From: Thauera sp. K11
GTDB lineage: Bacteria; Pseudomonadota; Gammaproteobacteria; Burkholderiales; Rhodocyclaceae
Reading direction: 5' to 3'
Assembly (NCBI RefSeq): GCF_002354895.1
Contig: NZ_CP023439.1
Coordinates: 3,286,001 to 3,350,000, forward strand
Length of the DNA stretch: 64,000 nt
The notes under the pieces: generated by a model
What the model was told of the DNA's origin: nothing
What the model saw: only the letters and a program-made list of their open reading frames with translations
Databases searched by the model: none
Position numbers and translations under genes: made by a program
In this document: positions 59,605 to 64,000 of the stretch, one piece after another
How positions within the stretch are numbered: position 1 is the stretch's first letter
Layout: each line of letters opens with the position of its first letter

Positions 59605-60921
59605 TCAGGCGTTGCAGTCGCTCGGGTCGCGGCGCTTGATCTGCTTCTCCGTCGCGTAGCGGTCCGCCGCTTCCTTCACCATCGGGTCGATCACCGCCTT
59701 GTCGGCCTCGTACCAGTCGGCCTGCATCTTCCACTGGCTGCCGTCCCAGGTGTGGAGGCGCACCGCGGTCGACCCCATGTGGTCGGTGCAGGTCGTCTTC
59801 AGCGGGCGGATCAGGCCGGCCAGGCCCAGCTCGCCGATGCGCTTGTCGTCGATGTTCAGGTTCTCCAGGCCCCAGCGCACCTGCTCGCCGGTCATGACCT
59901 TGCCCGCGCCGAACTTGGCCTGCGCGGTCCGCACCGCCTCGGTGGCGAACATCTGGATCAGGAGGCCGCGCATGTAGAGCACCGAGCCGACCTCGTCGCG
60001 CGGGCCGGCGCCGTTGCCGGCGTCATGCACCTTCTTCAGGATGTCCTTGATCAGCGCCGAGTCGGTGCCGTGCGGATTCAGCGCCAGCGCGCTGTAGCCC
60101 TTGGCGTTGGCGCCGACGTCCTTCACGTCCGGCTCGGCCCCCGACCACCACACGCCGAACAGCTTCTCGCGCGGATAGCCGGTGGCGACCGCCTCCTTCA
60201 GCGCGGTCGAGTTCATCACGCCCCAGCCCCACAGCAGCGTGTAGTCCGGGCGCTGCTGGCGCACCTGCAGCCAGGTCGCCTTCTGCTCCACGCCCGGCGC
60301 GGTCACCGGCAGCAGCACCAGTTCGAAGCCGTGCATCTGGGCCCGCTTCTGCAGCAGCGGGATCGGCTCCTTGCCGAACGGCGAGTCGTGGTACACCAGC
60401 GCGATCTTCTTGCCCTTGAGCTTGTCCAGCCCGCCTTCCTTCTTGCCCAGGTGCTGGATCAGCGCATCGGCCGCCGTCCAGTAGCTGCCCATCAGCGGGA
60501 AGTTCCACTTGAACACGCCGCCGTCCTGCGACGCCGCCAGGCCGTAGCCCAGCGTGATCAGCGGAATCTTGTCGACCGGCGCCTTGTCGGTCAGCGCGAA
60601 GGTGATGCCGGTGGCCTGCGGGTCGATCAGCGAGGACTTCTTGCCCTTCAGGCGCTCGTAGCACTCCACGCCCTTGTCGGTGGCATAGCCCGTCTCGCAT
60701 TCCTCCCATGCGATCTTGACGCCGTTGATACCGCCGGTGGCGTTGATGTACTTGACGTAGTCCTGCTTGCCGTTGGCCCAGGGCGTTCCGTTGGGCGCGT
60801 AGGCGCCGGTGCGGTACACCAGCAGCGGGAAGAACTGTTCGTTCGCCTGCTGCGCGGCGGCGGGCGCCGCCAGGCCGGCGGCCGCCAGCGCCGCGGCAAG
60901 GGCAAAAGGTCTGGACTTCAT
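59605..60921 (-). CDS. Branched-chain-type ABC transporter substrate-binding protein (LivJ-like)
   Basis: Periplasmic solute-binding protein of 438 residues, longer than E. coli LivJ. The signal peptide is MKSRPFALAAALAAAGLAAPAAAQQ. The mature part shows INATGGINGVKIAWEECETGY, ALVYHDSPFGKEPIPLLQ and DYTLLWGWGVMNSTALKEAV. GAGGAG lies before the ATG. It belongs to the type-1 HAAT binding proteins that in related bacteria bind aromatic or aliphatic acids; the ligand is not readable. Confidence 0.88.
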   Translation of the reverse strand: MKSRPFALAAALAAAGLAAPAAAQQANEQFFPLLVYRTGAYAPNGTPWANGKQDYVKYINATGGINGVKIAWEECETGYATDKGVECYERLKGKKSSLIDPQATGITFALTDKAPVDKIPLITLGYGLAASQDGGVFKWNFPLMGSYWTAADALIQHLGKKEGGLDKLKGKKIALVYHDSPFGKEPIPLLQKRAQMHGFELVLLPVTAPGVEQKATWLQVRQQRPDYTLLWGWGVMNSTALKEAVATGYPREKLFGVWWSGAEPDVKDVGANAKGYSALALNPHGTDSALIKDILKKVHDAGNGAGPRDEVGSVLYMRGLLIQMFATEAVRTAQAKFGAGKVMTGEQVRWGLENLNIDDKRIGELGLAGLIRPLKTTCTDHMGSTAVRLHTWDGSQWKMQADWYEADKAVIDPMVKEAADRYATEKQIKRRDPSDCNA

Positions 60922-61012
60922 GGTGTCTCCTCTCGTGTCATTGGTCGATGGCAACTCACGCGTGCCGTACGTCTTGCACCCCGATCGCACCTGCGCCGCC
61001 TTTCGCGCCGGA

Positions 61013-62077
61013 TCAGTGCGGAAACGGCCACAGCCGCAGTTTCTGCTTGCCGATGCTCCACAGCCTGGCCAGCCCGTGCGGTTCCACGATCAGGAAGAAC
61101 ACGATCAGCGCGCCGAAGATCATGTGCACCAGGTGCGAGGTCGTCGCGGTGGAGAGCGGAATGCCGAACCACTGCGGCACCTGGTCGAGCAGGATGGGCA
61201 GGACGATGATGAAGGCCGCGCCGAAGAAGGCGCCCATGATCGAGCCCAGGCCGCCGATGATGACCATGAACAGCAACTGGAAGGAGCGGTCGATGCTGAA
61301 CGCCGCCGGCTCCCACGCGCCGAGATGGACGAAGGCCCACAGCACGCCGGCCACGCCGACGATGAACGAACTCACCGCGAACGCCGTCAGCTTGGCGTAC
61401 ATCGGCCGGATGCCGATCACCGCCGCGGCCACGTCCATGTCGCGGATCGCCATCCACTGGCGGCCGATCGCGCTGCGCACCAGGTTCTTCGCCCCGAGCG
61501 CGAACACGCACACCACCGCCAGGCAGAACAGGTACTTGGCCACCGCCGACTCGATCGGCAGGCCGAACACGTTGAGCCCGGCCACGCTGACCGAACCGGA
61601 GGTGGAGTTGTTGGTGAACCAGCCGATGCGCAGGAATGCCCAGTCGGTGAAGAACTGCGCGGCAAGCGTCGCCACCGCCAGGTAGAGGCCCTTGATGCGC
61701 AGGGACGGAATGCCGAACAGCACGCCGATCACCGTCGCGCACAGCCCGCCCAGCAGCATGGCGGCGATCAGCGGCATGCCGTCGATGCGCACCAGGAAGT
61801 TGTACGCCGCATAGGCCCCGACCGCCATGAACGCGCCGGTGCCGAGCGAGATCTGGCCGCAGTAGCCGACCAGGATGTTGAGGCCGAGCGCGGCGAGCGC
61901 GAGGATCAGGAAGGGGATCAGGATCGCGCGGAAGAGGTAGTCCGACCCGAACATCGGCACCACGACGAAGGCGATGGCGAGCAGCACGCCGATGGCGACG
62001 CGGTCCTGCAGGATCGGGAATATCTGCTGGTCGGCCGCGTAGCTGGTCTTGAACTGGCCGTTTTCCCTGTAGAGCAT
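61013..62077 (-). CDS. livM: Branched-chain-type ABC transporter permease LivM
   Basis: Inner-membrane permease of 354 residues with about ten hydrophobic helices; LNILVGYCGQISLGTGAFMAVGAYAAY and the cytoplasmic EAA-like region RQWMAIRDMDVAAAVIGIRPMYAKLTAFAVSS are typical of LivM. It lies 18 bases after livH on the same strand. Confidence 0.92.
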   Translation of the reverse strand: MLYRENGQFKTSYAADQQIFPILQDRVAIGVLLAIAFVVVPMFGSDYLFRAILIPFLILALAALGLNILVGYCGQISLGTGAFMAVGAYAAYNFLVRIDGMPLIAAMLLGGLCATVIGVLFGIPSLRIKGLYLAVATLAAQFFTDWAFLRIGWFTNNSTSGSVSVAGLNVFGLPIESAVAKYLFCLAVVCVFALGAKNLVRSAIGRQWMAIRDMDVAAAVIGIRPMYAKLTAFAVSSFIVGVAGVLWAFVHLGAWEPAAFSIDRSFQLLFMVIIGGLGSIMGAFFGAAFIIVLPILLDQVPQWFGIPLSTATTSHLVHMIFGALIVFFLIVEPHGLARLWSIGKQKLRLWPFPH

Positions 62078-62095
62078 GAAGGGTCTCCTGTTGGG

Positions 62096-63025
62096 TCAGA
62101 CGCGGTCGATGATCTTTTCGCCGAACAGCCCTTGCGGGCGCACCAGCAGGAAGGCGAGCGCCAGCACGTAGGCGAACCAGATCTCGATGCCGCCGCCGAA
62201 GAAGGGGCCGAGGTAGATCTCCGACAGCTTCTCGCCGACGCCGATGATGAGCCCGCCGAGGATGGCCCCCGGCACCGACGTCAGGCCGCCGAGGATCACC
62301 ACCGGCAGCGCCTTGAGCGCCACCAGCGACAGCGAGAACTGCACGCCCAGCTTGGAGCCCCAGATGATGCCGGCCACCAGCGCGGCAAAACCCGCCACCG
62401 ACCAGACGATGACCCAGATGCGGTTGAGCGGGATGCCGATCGACTGCGCCGCCTGGTGGTCGTCCGCCACCGCGCGCAGCGCGCGGCCGGTCGCGGTCTT
62501 CTGGAAGAACAGCGCCAGCAGCGCGACCAGGGCGGCGGCGATGATCGCCGCGACCAGATCTTCCTTGCTCAGCAGCAGGCCGCCCTCGAACGTGCTCTCG
62601 AGGATCATCGCCGGGTCCTTGGGCATGCCGACGTTGATGCTGTAGATGTCGTTGCCGAACATCGTCTGGCCCAGGCCGTCGAGGAAGTAGCTGATGCCCA
62701 GCGTCGCCATCAGCAGCGTGATGCCCTCCTGGTTCACCAGCCTGGACAGGCACAGGCGCTCGATCACCCAGGCCAGCACCACCATCAGCGCCATCGCCGC
62801 GGCGAAGGCCAGCACGTTGGCGAGGATCAGGCTGTCGAAGCCCAGCCACTTCGGAATCCACTCGGCAAAGCGCGCCATCGCCAGCGCGGCGAACAGCACC
62901 ATCGCCCCCTGGGCGAAGTTGAACACCCCCGACGCCTTGTAGATCAGCACGAAACCAAGCGCGATCAGCGAATACAGCATCCCCGCCATCAGCCCGCCGA
63001 ACAGGGTTTCCAGAAAAAAGCCCAT
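62096..63025 (-). CDS. livH: Branched-chain-type ABC transporter permease LivH
   Basis: Inner-membrane permease of 309 residues: LFGGLMAGMLYSLIALGFVLIYKASGVFNFAQG at the N-terminus, the coupling loop GRALRAVADDHQAAQSIGIPLNRI, and GGLTSVPGAILGGLIIGVGE. It pairs with LivM. It lies 15 bases after livG. Confidence 0.93.
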   Translation of the reverse strand: MGFFLETLFGGLMAGMLYSLIALGFVLIYKASGVFNFAQGAMVLFAALAMARFAEWIPKWLGFDSLILANVLAFAAAMALMVVLAWVIERLCLSRLVNQEGITLLMATLGISYFLDGLGQTMFGNDIYSINVGMPKDPAMILESTFEGGLLLSKEDLVAAIIAAALVALLALFFQKTATGRALRAVADDHQAAQSIGIPLNRIWVIVWSVAGFAALVAGIIWGSKLGVQFSLSLVALKALPVVILGGLTSVPGAILGGLIIGVGEKLSEIYLGPFFGGGIEIWFAYVLALAFLLVRPQGLFGEKIIDRV

Positions 63026-63040
63026 GTCTCGCTCCCCCGC

Positions 63041-63868
63041 TCAGTGCGACGTGCCCAGGTAGGCACGGATGACTTCTTCGTTGTTGCGCACCTCGTCGGG
63101 CGCGCCGTCGCCGATCTTCTTGCCGTAGTCAAGCACCACGACGCGGTCGGAGATATCCATCACCACGCCCATGTCGTGCTCGATCAGCACGATCGTGGTG
63201 CCGAACTGGTCGTTCACGTCGAGGATGAAGCGGCACATGTCCTGCTTTTCCTCCACGTTCATGCCGGCCATGGGCTCGTCGAGCAGCAGCAGCGAAGGCT
63301 CGGCCGCCAGCGCGCGCCCCAGCTCCACGCGCTTCTGCAGGCCGTAGGGCAACTGGCCCACCGGCGTCTTGCGCACGCTCTGGATCTCGAGGAAGTCGAT
63401 GATCTCCTCCACCTTCCCGCGATGGGCGATCTCCTCCTTCTGCACCGCGCCCCAGTACAACGCCATCTGCAGCAGGTTGCACTTCATCTTGAGGTTGCGC
63501 CCGGTCATGATGTTGTCGAGCACGCTCATGCCCTTGAACAGCGCGATGTTCTGGAAGGTGCGCGCGATGCCCTGGGTGGCCGCCATATGCGGCTCCATCT
63601 TCTTGCGCTCCTCGCCGCGGAACAGGATGCGTCCCTCCTGCGGGTAATACACGCCGTTGATCACGTTGAGCATCGAACTCTTGCCGGCGCCGTTGGGGCC
63701 GATGATCGAGCGGATCTCGTGCTCGCGCACGTTGAAGCTGATGTCGGTGAGCGCCTTCACGCCGCCGAAGCGCAGCGAGATGTTCTGCAGGTCCAGGATC
63801 ACGTCGCCGATGCGGCGCCCGCCGACCGCCGGCGCCTCGGCCGCCGCGGCCATGTCGTCCATCATCAT
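63041..63868 (-). CDS. livG: Branched-chain-type ABC transporter ATPase LivG
   Basis: First ATPase of the importer, 275 residues: SLRFGGVKALTDISF, Walker A GPNGAGKSS, ARTFQNIALFKGMSVLDNIM, signature LPYGLQKRVELGRAL, Walker B LLLLDEPMAGMN and IEHDMGVVMDISDRVVVLDYGKKI. The start is one of three tandem ATGs; the first is chosen as it follows GGAGG. Confidence 0.93.
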   Translation of the reverse strand: MMMDDMAAAAEAPAVGGRRIGDVILDLQNISLRFGGVKALTDISFNVREHEIRSIIGPNGAGKSSMLNVINGVYYPQEGRILFRGEERKKMEPHMAATQGIARTFQNIALFKGMSVLDNIMTGRNLKMKCNLLQMALYWGAVQKEEIAHRGKVEEIIDFLEIQSVRKTPVGQLPYGLQKRVELGRALAAEPSLLLLDEPMAGMNVEEKQDMCRFILDVNDQFGTTIVLIEHDMGVVMDISDRVVVLDYGKKIGDGAPDEVRNNEEVIRAYLGTSH

Positions 63869-63891
63869 GTCTTTCCTCCTCGCGCCGCCCG

Positions 63892-64000
63892 TCATGCCGC
63901 CTTGCGCGCGGCCTGGACCGGAAACGTCTTCGCTTCCTCGATGCGCAGGTCGGCGGCGACCTTGCCGGTGCGGCCGTCCTCATAGGTCACCTGGGTCTCG
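63892..64000 (-). CDS. C-terminal end of a probable AMP-forming acyl-CoA ligase (partial)
   Basis: Only the last ~36 residues are in view, ending VAADLRIEEAKTFPVQAARKAA; the rest lies beyond the right edge. The stop is 23 bases before the livG start, so it is the preceding gene of the same operon. In related bacteria an AMP-dependent synthetase with this kind of tail often precedes livG. The identification rests on context and a short tail, so it is tentative. Confidence 0.45.
   Translation of the reverse strand, partial: ETQVTYEDGRTGKVAADLRIEEAKTFPVQAARKAA

Overview
The window is high-GC DNA from a betaproteobacterium, most likely of the Rhodocyclales (Azoarcus/Aromatoleum/Thauera relatives). 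The placement is inferred from several features together: the tRNA-Tyr/Gly/Thr - tuf - tRNA-Trp - secE - nusG order, a cysteine-bearing S4 with a 101-residue S14, a PhaM-type granule protein, a fused indolepyruvate:ferredoxin oxidoreductase, and a branched-chain-type ABC transporter set among CoA-activation genes.

Left arm (1-12.5 kb). A truncated RND efflux pump and its membrane-fusion protein run leftward from a compact promoter that overlaps a near-perfect palindrome. They are followed by cbiX, tcdA, a Sel1-repeat protein, a metallo-beta-lactamase-fold hydrolase, ssb, a YajR-like MFS transporter, uvrA and galE.

Centre (12.5-44.8 kb). A continuous leftward block carries almost the whole transcription-translation superoperon. 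In transcription order it is tRNA-Tyr, tRNA-Gly, tRNA-Thr, tuf, tRNA-Trp, secE, nusG, rplK, rplA, rplJ, rplL, rpoB, rpoC, rpsL, rpsG, fusA, tuf, the S10 operon, the spc operon with secY, infA and rpmJ, and the alpha operon ending at rplQ. Expected control elements are readable: a consensus promoter with a GC-rich discriminator before the tRNAs, the L10 leader before rplJ, an rplL-rpoB attenuator, spc and alpha promoters, and a final intrinsic terminator after rplQ. The two tuf genes encode identical proteins and show a sharply bounded gene-conversion tract. rplK carries a one-base deletion in a G run, and the 3' end of rpsC may carry a second frame error.

Right arm (44.9-64 kb). Rightward genes encode an FAD-linked 2-hydroxyacid dehydrogenase, a fused indolepyruvate:ferredoxin oxidoreductase, a membrane-anchored methyltransferase and an orphan ParA-like ATPase. 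A two-component locus follows: a leftward LuxR-type regulator diverging from a secreted binding protein that is translationally coupled to a hybrid sensor kinase. Then come PhaM and a leftward catabolic cluster: CaiB-type CoA-transferase, PaaK-like CoA ligase, LivF, LivJ-like binding protein, LivM, LivH, LivG, and the C-terminal end of what is probably an acyl-CoA ligase. This cluster looks like uptake plus CoA activation of an aromatic or other organic acid. The oxidoreductase pair upstream could feed aryl-CoA from 2-oxo acids; that link is inference.

I saw no insertion sequence, prophage, CRISPR array, rRNA gene or origin. No stretch over 300 bases lacks a gene; the longest spacer (about 290 bases, rplA-rplJ) holds the L10 leader. 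Most coding regions are conserved housekeeping genes. The least explained parts are the two-component locus, the orphan ParA-like protein and the unusual promoters and hairpins of the superoperon.
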